Positions 16,609 to 24,604 of a stretch of 64,000 nucleotides of DNA are shown piece by piece. This stretch comes from CAWGUU01 sp963825765. Lineage in GTDB: Bacteria > Actinomycetota > Acidimicrobiia > Acidimicrobiales > AC-14. The position numbers and the translations under genes are program-made. The stretch covers positions 372,001 to 436,000 of the forward strand of contig CAWGUU010000003.1 of NCBI GenBank assembly GCA_963825765.1. The letters are read 5' to 3'. Within the stretch, counting starts at the first letter, position 1. Every line of letters starts with the position of its first letter. The notes under the pieces are model-generated. The model saw only the letters and a list, made by a program, of their open reading frames with translations, searched no databases and was not told the DNA's origin.

Positions 16609-17136
16609 ATGGAAGAGCACAAGGGCGGGGCGGAGGAGGCCGGTCAGCCGCTGACCGTCGTGGGTACGAGGCTCGACGTGGGCGACGAAGCCCCCGACTT
16701 CGAGCTCGACCACCTGAGCGGCGCCGACTTCGGGATCATCCGCCTGGCCGACCTGGCCGGGTCGGTTGTCGTTCTCAACGTCCTCAACTCGATCGACACG
16801 CCGGTCTGCGACGTGCAGACCCGCCGCCTCGACACCGAGCTGGCCGGCGAGATGGAGGGCGTTCAGCTGGTCACCGTCAGCATGGACCTTCCTTTCGCGC
16901 TGGCCCGTTGGGTGTCGGCCAACGGGGTTCGTCACCCCGCGGCCTCGTCACACCGCAGCGAGAAGTTCGGCCACGACTACGGCGTGCTGATAAAGGAGTG
17001 GCGGGCGCTGCAGCGGGCCATCTTCGTGATCGATCGCGAGGGCAAGATGTCCTACGTGGAGTACGTCCAGGACCAGGACCACGAGCCCGACTACGACGCC
17101 GCAAGGGCAGCGGTGCAGGAGGCGACGGGCGCGTAA
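16609..17136 (+). CDS. tpx: Thiol peroxidase, single-cysteine variant
   Basis: 175 aa peroxiredoxin of the Tpx type (GDEAPDFELDHLSG; NSIDTPVCDVQTRRLDTELA, peroxidatic Cys67; SMDLPFALARW). The resolving cysteine of classical Tpx, normally in the RFCGAEG segment, is missing (RWVSANGVRH), and Cys67 is the only cysteine in the protein. It must use an external thiol or a 1-Cys cycle. Transcribed divergently from the proteasome beta gene. Confidence 0.88.
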   Translation: MEEHKGGAEEAGQPLTVVGTRLDVGDEAPDFELDHLSGADFGIIRLADLAGSVVVLNVLNSIDTPVCDVQTRRLDTELAGEMEGVQLVTVSMDLPFALARWVSANGVRHPAASSHRSEKFGHDYGVLIKEWRALQRAIFVIDREGKMSYVEYVQDQDHEPDYDAARAAVQEATGA

Positions 17137-17180
17137 CTGCGGCGCGCGAGTATCAGTTCGTTAGAGGCGGAGGTGACGCG

Positions 17181-17807
17181 ATGAGCAGGCGAATCGACGC
17201 AAAGGTCGCGAAGGACCGGTGGAACGACGAGTTTGCACGTGGCTGGCGCTCGGCGTGCGAGCTCTTTCAGAGCTTGCAGTCGGGCCGGCCTCTCGCACCC
17301 CTTCCCTATGCGTCGGGTCTCCTCCTCAAGGCCGACGAGACTGAGTACGCGGCCGCAGAGGCCGAGTCCTACCGCTATTACGGCTTGGATGGCGGGTCCT
17401 ACGTGCATTCCACCTTCCTCATGGGCGGGCCGTTCATGATGGCGGCCACCGGGATTGCCAGCGCGATGGGGAACCGCTCTCGCCGCACCGCGGCGCAGTA
17501 CGAGGCCATGCCTCGATGGCGCTACATAGGCCCGACGAGGGCAGTCCTCACCTCGGCTCGGGTCCTCGCGTCCTCAGAGGGCCAGTGGATCAGCTTCTAC
17601 CTCGGCGGCATTCTCGAGATCAACCCCCACCCGGCCCAGTACACCGTCACGATCGCGTTCGAGGAGAGTCCTCCCCTCTCCCTCCGCGGACCGTGGATCC
17701 CGTACATGTCGATCGCGCTCTTCTACCTGCTGCACGGCCGGGCCGACCCCCGTGCCATCGAGCTCCCGCCGACGGAGAGGCCGCCGACGACGCGGACATG
17801 GCCGTGA
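17181..17807 (+). CDS. Hypothetical protein
   Basis: 208 aa from ATG 17181, preceded by a strong GGAGGTGA ribosome site. No family recognised. There is an aromatic-rich middle (TEYAAAEAESYRYYGLDGGSYVHSTFLMGGPFMMAATGIASAMGN), a possible beta-rich second half (VLTSARVLASSEGQWISFYLGGILEINPHPAQYTVTIAF) and a hydrophobic segment (WIPYMSIALFYLLHG). The second half resembles short-PH-like folds that report on surface or membrane, but this is only an impression. Confidence 0.65.
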   Translation: MSRRIDAKVAKDRWNDEFARGWRSACELFQSLQSGRPLAPLPYASGLLLKADETEYAAAEAESYRYYGLDGGSYVHSTFLMGGPFMMAATGIASAMGNRSRRTAAQYEAMPRWRYIGPTRAVLTSARVLASSEGQWISFYLGGILEINPHPAQYTVTIAFEESPPLSLRGPWIPYMSIALFYLLHGRADPRAIELPPTERPPTTRTWP

Positions 17808-17864
17808 CGAGCGCCGCTCGACGACCGCGCACCCGTCACCACGGCAGCGGTGCTCGAGATCGAA

Positions 17865-19898
17865 TCAGTCCACCCAGGGACGGGCCTGCTTGACCACCAG
17901 CCTGCCGGCGACATCGATCTTGAACTCGACGTCCATGGCGAACCCGGGCTTGTCGGCCGCCCGGTAGATCAGCTTGAACCGGCGCTGGACGATTTCCAGC
18001 GCCCGGGTCAGCTCGGCGATCTGCTCAGGGGTCATCACGGTGGCACCGCCGGTGGTCAGGGTGGAGCGCCGGATGTACTGGGTCTCGTACTCATCGTTGG
18101 GGCCGATGGCCGAGATGAGCAGCTCGTCGGGCGTGGCGTCGGGGTCGGGGTTGGTGACCAGGCTCTCGCCGACCTGGACGTTCACGTAGAAGCCGGCCCA
18201 GTCGGGGTCGAACGGGTTCTTGGTGACGGCGACCCCGTTGGCCACCTCGTCGTCGAAGTTCGGGTGGACGAGGACGCCCATGGCCGCGGCCAGGTGGTCG
18301 ATGCGGTGGAAGTCACGCTCGTCGAACGCCCGCAGGTTCCACAGCGATGCCCATACCTGTCGGACGGTCTTGCTCAGATCGCCCTCGTCGGGTCGGTGGG
18401 TGAACGAGTCGTAGAGCCCGGCGCCGTTGAAGCCCTCCAGGTCCTCGTTGTTCGTCGACGACCGGCACCGGATCCCCAGGCCCGGCTCGAAGCGCTGCTG
18501 AAGCTCGGTGACCGCCTCGGCGACCTCCCTCGGCAGGTCGGCCTTCTTGATCCGCTTGCGCAGCTGGTCGAGGGCGGCCTCCCGCTTGGCCGCGTCGGTC
18601 GCCAGCTCGGGGTCGTCGATGATGAGCCGGGCCGCGTCGTAGAACCCGTGAGCGGTCATGAACGTGTCGTACAGCGAGAACGGGATGGCGTAGCCGTCGG
18701 GCACGGCGCCGGCCGGCAGCATCTTGCGAAGGTCGGCCACGTTGGCCGCCTTGGCCCCGACGCTCTCGACGTCGGTGTGGCTGAGCTCGTCGAGGTCCCG
18801 GATCGCCGTGACGCGGAGGTTGCGCGGCGGCGACTGCGGCTGCCTCGGCCGGACCTTCTCCAGCCACGCCTCGACCTCCTGGGGCGTGGCCGCGGCCAGC
18901 TCGAAGTCGTCGGGGGTGACGGCGTAGCGCACGACCTGGCCCAGTAGGGCGACGATCCTGGGTTCGGTCAAGGCGCCGCGCACGTAGGCGTTGGGCGTGT
19001 CGTTCTGCTTGGCCTTGAGGTTGATGTGCGAGAGCGGCGTCTGAGGCGTCGCGCTGATCACGCCCGCCACATGGCCCAGGTCGTTGGGCAGCGTGGTGAA
19101 CAGGGCCACGTCCCGGATGCTCGGCGGGCGCGACGTGGCCGGGTCGACCGCTGACAGGACGCCGTAGCCCTCGCCCAGGTTGAGGGCGACGTACGTGACG
19201 TCACGGAACAACTCCGCGGTGAGGATGGTGCGGACGCCGAGCCGCTGGAGCTCGTCACGGTCCTGGGCGAAGAGCGCCTCCTGGGTATCGCCCGCCGGGT
19301 GGTAGGCGATCCTGTCGGCGGCGAAGGCCATGGCCTCGGTGACCAAGGCGAAAGCGAGGGCCACGTGGCGGGCCCGGACCGGGTCGGTGGGCCAGAACTC
19401 GAGGGCGTACATGCCCCGCCTGCCGGGCTCGGGCTCGAAGCGGTCGTGGGCGATGATCGTGCCGGCCAGGTTCGACCTGTCGTCGCGGAAGTAGGTCCGG
19501 GAGTTGAACTCGGCGACCGACAGCGTGACTCCCAGCGCATCCCTGGCGAAGAAGTAGTGGAAGGGGAACGCCTGGGTGTTCAGGAAGTAGAGCTCCGGGG
19601 CCGGCGTGTCGACGCCCATGATCAGGATCTTCATCTCCTCGGCCGCGAGCTGGCCGGGGACGTCGTCGGAGCGGGCGAGCATCTCGAACATGGTCCGGTC
19701 GACCACCCGCCGGGCGCCGAATGCGATCGGCAGGTCGGGCCCGGGCGGGTCGAACGGCGGCGGCGGGTCGTCCGGCGGCGGGTCTTCGGGCGGCGGTTGG
19801 GGGTCGACCGAGATCTCGTACCGGGACATGGGTTTCGACTGTAGGACCGCCGGCCTTCCATCGGAAGGGGCAGCGAAGCGTGACCGGGTTGTGCTCAT
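17865..19898 (-). CDS. PEP/pyruvate-binding-domain protein, rearranged PEP synthase-like
   Basis: 677 aa. A Pro/Asp-rich N-terminal linker (about residues 32-56) precedes an unassigned domain, then a phosphohistidine swivel-like segment with SHINLKAKQNDTP (His291), then a PPDK-type nucleotide-binding domain (VGAKAANVADLRKMLP at about 379; RCRSSTNNEDLEGFNGAGLYDS; GVLVHPNF; VKQARPW at the end). The swivel-before-ATP-grasp order is the reverse of PEP synthase and no PEP-binding TIM barrel is present, so the phospho-acceptor is unknown. ATG 19898 has an AGGACGG site; ATG 19829 has none. Confidence 0.75.
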   Translation of the reverse strand: MSTTRSRFAAPSDGRPAVLQSKPMSRYEISVDPQPPPEDPPPDDPPPPFDPPGPDLPIAFGARRVVDRTMFEMLARSDDVPGQLAAEEMKILIMGVDTPAPELYFLNTQAFPFHYFFARDALGVTLSVAEFNSRTYFRDDRSNLAGTIIAHDRFEPEPGRRGMYALEFWPTDPVRARHVALAFALVTEAMAFAADRIAYHPAGDTQEALFAQDRDELQRLGVRTILTAELFRDVTYVALNLGEGYGVLSAVDPATSRPPSIRDVALFTTLPNDLGHVAGVISATPQTPLSHINLKAKQNDTPNAYVRGALTEPRIVALLGQVVRYAVTPDDFELAAATPQEVEAWLEKVRPRQPQSPPRNLRVTAIRDLDELSHTDVESVGAKAANVADLRKMLPAGAVPDGYAIPFSLYDTFMTAHGFYDAARLIIDDPELATDAAKREAALDQLRKRIKKADLPREVAEAVTELQQRFEPGLGIRCRSSTNNEDLEGFNGAGLYDSFTHRPDEGDLSKTVRQVWASLWNLRAFDERDFHRIDHLAAAMGVLVHPNFDDEVANGVAVTKNPFDPDWAGFYVNVQVGESLVTNPDPDATPDELLISAIGPNDEYETQYIRRSTLTTGGATVMTPEQIAELTRALEIVQRRFKLIYRAADKPGFAMDVEFKIDVAGRLVVKQARPWVD

Positions 19899-19942
19899 GA
19901 CCCGTCCTACGCACAGGAAGGCGGTCGAGTTCGCGCCTCCGG

Positions 19943-19993
19943 CGAACCGGTGACGCTCAACCGCGCCATACGCGATCCTGTGACCCCGGTTCG
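19943..19993. repeat. Intergenic inverted repeat, family copy C
   Basis: CGAACCGG (19943-19950) pairs with CCGGTTCG (19986-19993). The right half GTGACCCCGGTTCGG is intact, while the left half has lost bases (CGAACCGGTGAC). The loop contains CTCAACCGCGCC, shared with copy A. Located downstream of the HNH gene. Confidence 0.6.
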
Positions 19994-19999
19994 GTGGAT

Positions 20000-20557
20000 T
20001 CAGGCCGGGCGGCGTAGCCGGCGGGCCCGCTCCCGGGCCAGCGCGACCTCGTCGTCGACGGGCTGGTAGCTCCGCAGGTAGGCGAGCGCCGCTCGGAGCA
20101 GGGAGGGGTCGTCGTCGAAATCGCCGAGGGCGTTGTTGCAGCGGAAGCAGAGGATGCCGCGCAGCTCACCCGACATGTGATCGTGGTCGAGATGAAGGCT
20201 GATATCGGGCCGAGGCTCACGCCGACAAATCGCACAACACCCGCCCTGGCTCGCCAGGAGTTCATCGTATTGGTCGACGGTGATGCCGTACTTTCGCTTC
20301 AGGTGCCCGGCCCGCTCGGCTCGTTTCACGGCGGGTTCCTGTCGACGGGCACGCCTATAGGCGTTCAGCTGCTCGGCGTTCTCCTGCTGCCAGCGCTTCA
20401 CGCGGGCGATCGCCGCTTGCGGGTCAGCCAGGTAGCGCTCATGCTTCTCAGCGAGGTTACAAGCCTTGCAATCACTACGGTGACCGTCACGCATGCCCGC
20501 CGCTCGGTAGAAGTCATCGAGGGGTTTCGTCAGCCCGCACTTCTTACACACCTTCAT
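20000..20557 (-). CDS. Endonuclease VII-type HNH protein
   Basis: 185 aa from ATG 20557. N-terminal zinc-ribbon-like CKKCGLTKPLDDFYR...CKACN is followed by a basic helical stretch, then the recombination-endonuclease-VII signature: YGITVDQYDELLASQGGCCAICRREP, LHLDHDHMSGELRGILCFRCNNALGDF. The two CxxC pairs bind Zn; His-Asp-His and Asn form the catalytic centre. Such genes are typical of phages and genomic islands, so its place downstream of pup suggests insertion. The TAGGCT box 6 nt before ATG 20557 favours that start over the ATG at 20563. Confidence 0.85.
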   Translation of the reverse strand: MKVCKKCGLTKPLDDFYRAAGMRDGHRSDCKACNLAEKHERYLADPQAAIARVKRWQQENAEQLNAYRRARRQEPAVKRAERAGHLKRKYGITVDQYDELLASQGGCCAICRREPRPDISLHLDHDHMSGELRGILCFRCNNALGDFDDDPSLLRAALAYLRSYQPVDDEVALARERARRLRRPA

Positions 20558-20563
20558 GGCCAT

Positions 20564-20569
20564 AGCCTA
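20564..20569 (-). promoter_or_regulatory. Leaderless-type -10 box for HNH gene
   Basis: TAGGCT on the minus strand, 6 nt before ATG 20557 and directly adjacent to the ATG at 20563. Confidence 0.45.
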
Positions 20570-20614
20570 GCAATCAGGTGCGACAATCTCCGCCATTTGG
20601 ACTAAGTTAGGACC

Positions 20615-20809
20615 TTACTGGCCGCCCTTCTGCACGTAGCTTCTGACGAACTCCTCTGCGTTGTCTTCGAGGACTTCGTCTATTTCATCCAATAGATCGT
20701 CGAGTTCCGCCTTCAATTTGTCGCCCTGCTTCGTGGACGCTGGCAGCTCTTCGACGACGTCTTCGGTGCGACTCGTGGTCGCCTTCTTTTTCTGCTCTCG
20801 TTCCGGCAT
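20615..20809 (-). CDS. pup: Prokaryotic ubiquitin-like protein Pup
   Basis: 64 aa, intrinsically disordered acidic protein. A central coiled-coil-forming region (KLKAELDDLLDEIDEVLEDNAEEFVRSYVQ) binds the ARC/Mpa coiled coils. The C-terminus is GGQ, so Dop must deamidate the Gln to Glu before ligation by PafA. The gene starts 18 nt after the dop stop, in the order arc-dop-pup. Confidence 0.96.
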   Translation of the reverse strand: MPEREQKKKATTSRTEDVVEELPASTKQGDKLKAELDDLLDEIDEVLEDNAEEFVRSYVQKGGQ

Positions 20810-20827
20810 CAGGTTTTCGACTTCCTC

Positions 20828-22318
20828 CTACGCCGACGCCAGCTTCTCGAGGAGCTCGCTGGGCGTCGTGCACGACTCGAACAAACTATCGACGTGGGCG
20901 GCCGTTCCCCTTAGCGGTTCCATCATCGGAACCCGCCGCAGGGGGTCGGTGCCCAGGTCGAAGACAAGTGAATCCCAGTTGGCCGCCGCGATGGCGGACC
21001 CCCACTTCTGCAGGCACTTCCCGCGGAAGTAGGCGCGGGTGGACCGGGGTGGCTCGGTGATGGCCTCGATGACGTCGGCCTCGTCGAGCACACGCTCGAC
21101 GTTGAGGCGGGCGAACAACGACTTGGACGGGCGGACGTCGTGGTACTGCAGGTCGAGGGCGGCCAGCTTGGGGTCGGACCACTCGAGGCCGTGGCGGTCG
21201 CGGTAGGCCTCGACCAGCTGGCGCTTGGCCACCCAGTCGAGCTGGTTGGCCAGCGAGGCGGGCTCGACCTCCAGGGCGGTCAGCACCGACTCCCAGCGGG
21301 CCAGCACCTGGCGGCCGACCTCGTCGCCCACGGCTTCGAGCCCGCGGCTCTCGGCGTACTTCTTGGCCCGGTCGAGCAGCTCCCACTGCATGTCCAAGGC
21401 GGTCAGCAGGCGGCCGTCGGCCAGCTCCACGGGACGCCGCAGGGTGAGGTCGTAGGAGATCTGCCGGTGGGACTGGATCGGCGCCGCCAGCGTCAGATCC
21501 AACCCCTGCAGCTCGTCGTCCTCGATCATGGCCAGCACGATCGACGTGACGCCGATCTTCAGGAACGTCGAGATCTCGGCCATGTTGGCGTCGCCGACGA
21601 TCACGTGCAGCCGGCGGTAGCGCTGGGCGTCGGCGTGGGGCTCGTCGCGGGTGTTCACCAGCGGCCGCTTCAGAGTTGTCTCCAGCCCCACCTCCTCCTC
21701 GAAGAAGTCGGCCCGTTGGCTGATCTGGTAGTGCACGACCTCGGAGCTGACGCCCGGGGCCTCCGAACCGACCTTGCCCGCCCCCGTGTAGATCTGCCGG
21801 GACACGAAGTGCGGCATCACATAGTGGACGATCTTGGTGAAAGGCACCGAGCGGTCCATGAGGTAGTTCTCGTGGGTGCCGTAGGAGTTGCCCTTGCGGT
21901 CGGAGTTGTTCTTGTAGATCGCAATCGACTGCCCCGCCGGCAACACCTCGGCGGCGGCCTCGATCGACCGGGCCAGGATGCGCTCGCCGGCCTTGTCGTA
22001 CCTGGTCAGCTCCAGGGCGTCGGCGCACTCGGGCGACGAGTACTCGGGGTGGGCGTGGTCGACGTAGTAGCGGGCGCCGTTCGTCAACACTGCGTTAACC
22101 AGATGGGTCTCCACCTCGGGGGCCGACGGTCCCTCCCGGGAGAAGCCGCGGGCGTCGCGGCCCGGCGACTCGTCCTCGAAGTCCCAGCCGACCTTGCGCT
22201 GGAGGCGGGAGACGTAGGAGTTGATCAGCAGCGACGACGCCGTGATCGGGTTCGACTCCCCACCGCGCAGGAGGATCCCGTACTCGGTCTCGATGCCGCA
22301 GACCTTCCTGATAGCCAC
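20828..22318 (-). CDS. dop: Pup deamidase/depupylase
   Basis: 496-aa PafA paralogue that deamidates Pup-Gln and removes Pup from substrates. Begins at GTG 22318 (MAIRKVCGIETEYGILLRGG). The long insertion after the first strand (SYVSRLQRKVGWDFEDESPGRDARGF) is the Dop loop that distinguishes it from PafA. Other boxes: YYVDHAHPEYSSPECAD, YKNNSDRKGNSYGTHENYL and RDEPHADAQRYRRLHVIVGDANMAE. A TAGGGT lies 5 nt before the start, a marginal leaderless box. Confidence 0.95.
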   Translation of the reverse strand: MAIRKVCGIETEYGILLRGGESNPITASSLLINSYVSRLQRKVGWDFEDESPGRDARGFSREGPSAPEVETHLVNAVLTNGARYYVDHAHPEYSSPECADALELTRYDKAGERILARSIEAAAEVLPAGQSIAIYKNNSDRKGNSYGTHENYLMDRSVPFTKIVHYVMPHFVSRQIYTGAGKVGSEAPGVSSEVVHYQISQRADFFEEEVGLETTLKRPLVNTRDEPHADAQRYRRLHVIVGDANMAEISTFLKIGVTSIVLAMIEDDELQGLDLTLAAPIQSHRQISYDLTLRRPVELADGRLLTALDMQWELLDRAKKYAESRGLEAVGDEVGRQVLARWESVLTALEVEPASLANQLDWVAKRQLVEAYRDRHGLEWSDPKLAALDLQYHDVRPSKSLFARLNVERVLDEADVIEAITEPPRSTRAYFRGKCLQKWGSAIAAANWDSLVFDLGTDPLRRVPMMEPLRGTAAHVDSLFESCTTPSELLEKLASA

Positions 22319-22402
22319 GACCGACCCTACCGCCCCATGCCCGCGTTGGTGGCGCCGCCCGCGTCAGTTCCGCCGCCCGGAGGCGGCGGCGGCCCAGCGG
22401 GT

Positions 22403-24175
22403 TTACAGGTACTGACCAGTGCCCACACGCTCGATGGCCCGGCCACCCGTGGCCTCCTTGCCCTCCGACATGAGCGTGCGCACGTAGACGATGCGCTCGC
22501 CCTTCTTGCCCGAGATCTTGGCCCAGTCGTCCGGGTTGGTGGTGTTGGGCAGGTCCTCGTGCTCCTTGTACTCCTGCTTGGTGGATTCCAGCAGGTCGGA
22601 GGTGCGGATTCCCCGGCCCTCACCGGCGATCGTGCGCTTGATGGCCAGCTTCTTGGCCCGGCGGACGATGTTCTCGATCATGGCCCCCGACGAGAAGTCC
22701 TTGTAGTAGAGGACCTCCTTGTCGCCGTTCTGGTAGGTGACCTCGAGGAAGCGGTTCTCGTCTCGGTCGCCGTACATGTCGGCCACGGTGCGGGTGATCA
22801 TGGTCTCGACGGTCTTCTTGCGGTCGCCGGCGCCCAGGGACTCGACCTCGGAGGCGTCGAGGGGCAGGTCGGCGGTGAGGTAGCGCCGGAAGATCTGCGC
22901 CGCCGCCACCTCGTTGGGCCGCTCGATCTTGATCTTCACGTCCAGGCGGCCGGGACGCAGGATGGCGGGGTCGATCAGGTCCTCACGGTTGGAGGCACCG
23001 ATGACGATGACGTTCTTGAGCGTCTCCACGCCGTCGATCTCGGCCAGCAGCTGGGGGACGATCGTGGCCTCCATGTCCGACGAGATGCCGGTGCCGCGGG
23101 TGCGGAACAGGGAGTCCATCTCGTCGAAGAACACGATGACCGGCCAGCCTTCCTCGGACTTCTCCCGGGCCCGCTGGAAGACGAGGCGGATCTGGCGCTC
23201 GGTCTCGCCCACGTACTTGTTGAGCAGCTCGGGGCCCTTGATGTTGAGGAAGTAGCTGCGGGCGTCCTTGTCGCCGGTGACCTCGCTGACCTTCTGGGCC
23301 AGGGAGTTGGCGACGGCCTTGGCGATGAGCGTCTTGCCACACCCCGGCGGGCCGTAGAGGAGGATGCCCTTGGGGGCGGGCAGCTTGTGCTCCTCGAACA
23401 GGTCGCGGTAGATGAAGGGCAGCTCGACCGCGTCGGTGATCATCTCGATCTGGTCGTCGAGCCCGCCGACGTCGGCGTAGGAGACGTCGGGCACCTCCTC
23501 CAGGACCAGCTCTTCGACCTCGGGCCGGGGCAGGCGCTCCAGCAGGAGGCCGGACCTGGTGTCCATCAGCAGGGAGTCGCCGGCCCGCAGCTTCTGGCCG
23601 ATGAGCCGGTCGGCCAGCTCCACCACCCGCTCCTCGTCGGCCCGGCCGACCACGATGGCTCGCTTGCCGTCCTCGAGGATCTCCTTGAGGGTGATGACCT
23701 CGCCGTTCAGCTCGACCTCGCGGGCCAGCACGACGTTGAGCGACTCGTTGAGGACGACCTCCTGGCCCCTGTCGAGCTCGATGTCGTCGAGCTCGGGATG
23801 GAGGGCGACGCGCATCTTGCGGCCCGCTGAGAACACGTCGACGGTGCCGTCGTCGTTGCGGGCGAGGAAGGTGCCGTAGGCCGACGGGGGCTGGGTCAGC
23901 TTCTCGACCTCGCGACGGAGCTCGGCGATGTGCTCGCGAGACTCCCGCAAGGTGTAGGACAGCTTCTCGTTCTGGGAGACGGCCTGGGCCAACTGGCCCT
24001 TCGTCTCCAGCAGCCGCTCCTCGAGGGTGCGCACCCGCTTGGGCCCGTCCTGGAGCTTGCGGCGCAGCTGGACGACTTCTTCCTCGAGGGTCTTCACCTG
24101 CTCGAGCAGGGTCGCGACCTGCTGCTCGTAGGAAGAAAGCCGCCGTTCGTACTCGGAGCTGCTCGCTGGACTCAC
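22403..24175 (-). CDS. mpa: Proteasomal ATPase ARC/Mpa
   Basis: 590 aa. An N-terminal coiled coil (about residues 8-75) recruits Pup. Tandem OB folds follow (YGTFLARNDDGTVDVF onward), then one AAA domain with Walker A GPPGCGKT, Walker B VIVFFDEMDS and arginine-finger region. The C-terminal GQYL is the motif that opens the proteasome gate. GTG 24175 is the first plausible start. GGAGGAG abuts it and is too close to act as a normal ribosome site, so initiation may be unusual or leaderless. Heads the arc-dop-pup unit. Confidence 0.94.
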   Translation of the reverse strand: MSPASSSEYERRLSSYEQQVATLLEQVKTLEEEVVQLRRKLQDGPKRVRTLEERLLETKGQLAQAVSQNEKLSYTLRESREHIAELRREVEKLTQPPSAYGTFLARNDDGTVDVFSAGRKMRVALHPELDDIELDRGQEVVLNESLNVVLAREVELNGEVITLKEILEDGKRAIVVGRADEERVVELADRLIGQKLRAGDSLLMDTRSGLLLERLPRPEVEELVLEEVPDVSYADVGGLDDQIEMITDAVELPFIYRDLFEEHKLPAPKGILLYGPPGCGKTLIAKAVANSLAQKVSEVTGDKDARSYFLNIKGPELLNKYVGETERQIRLVFQRAREKSEEGWPVIVFFDEMDSLFRTRGTGISSDMEATIVPQLLAEIDGVETLKNVIVIGASNREDLIDPAILRPGRLDVKIKIERPNEVAAAQIFRRYLTADLPLDASEVESLGAGDRKKTVETMITRTVADMYGDRDENRFLEVTYQNGDKEVLYYKDFSSGAMIENIVRRAKKLAIKRTIAGEGRGIRTSDLLESTKQEYKEHEDLPNTTNPDDWAKISGKKGERIVYVRTLMSEGKEATGGRAIERVGTGQYL

Positions 24176-24250
24176 CTCCTCCGGATGGCTACCGGCCAGA
24201 CGCGGCCAACATACACCTGACCTTCGAGTACGAAGACTAGCCAGGATCGA

Positions 24251-24280
24251 TTGGTTTTCCCGGCGATTTCCGGGTAAATT
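24251..24280 (+). promoter_or_regulatory. Candidate promoter for ferredoxin gene
   Basis: TTGGTT (24251-24256) and TAAATT (24275-24280) with an 18-nt spacer lie in the divergent region between arc and the ferredoxin gene. Each hexamer matches 4 of 6 consensus bases. Confidence 0.4.
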
Positions 24281-24347
24281 ACTTGCAGACAGGAATCGAC
24301 CACACGAGCGGCCCCCATCGGGGGACCACACGAGAGGCAGAGGCATC

Positions 24348-24590
24348 ATGGGCATGAAGGTCTGGATCGACCAGGATCTCTGCACGGGCGACGGGCTGTG
24401 CGAGGAGATCGCGCCCGACGTGTTCACCTTGCTCGACGACGGCCTGGCCTATGTCCGCCACAACGGCAAGACCCTCAGCGACCCCGGCGGCGTCGAAGGA
24501 CTGGCCGACGTCCCCGCGGGCCAGGAGGACGGCACCATCGAGTCCGCCGAAGAGTGCCCCGGAGAGTGCATCTTCATCGAAGTCGACTGA
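24348..24590 (+). CDS. Single-cluster ferredoxin
   Basis: 80 aa. Cys12 and Cys18 (DLCTGDGLCEEIAPDVF) and Cys70 (EECPGEC) fit a [3Fe-4S]-type single-cluster ferredoxin; Cys74 could be a fourth ligand. The spacing C-x5-C rather than C-x2-C-x2-C supports a 3Fe cluster. Such ferredoxins often serve cytochromes P450, but none is in the window. AGAGG precedes ATG 24348; a second ATG follows two codons later. Divergent from arc. Confidence 0.88.
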   Translation: MGMKVWIDQDLCTGDGLCEEIAPDVFTLLDDGLAYVRHNGKTLSDPGGVEGLADVPAGQEDGTIESAEECPGECIFIEVD

Positions 24591-24604
24591 CGCCACCCCA
24601 CCGG

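Noticed and set aside
21140..23830. 896-residue open frame opposite dop and arc
   Set aside because: It is the antisense shadow of two well-supported proteasome genes in high-GC DNA; composition is Gly/Val/Asp/Leu-rich with no domain.
24175..24427. A longer arc start upstream of 24175
   Set aside because: It would overlap the ferredoxin gene and its promoter, and the added residues have no coiled-coil or homologous character.
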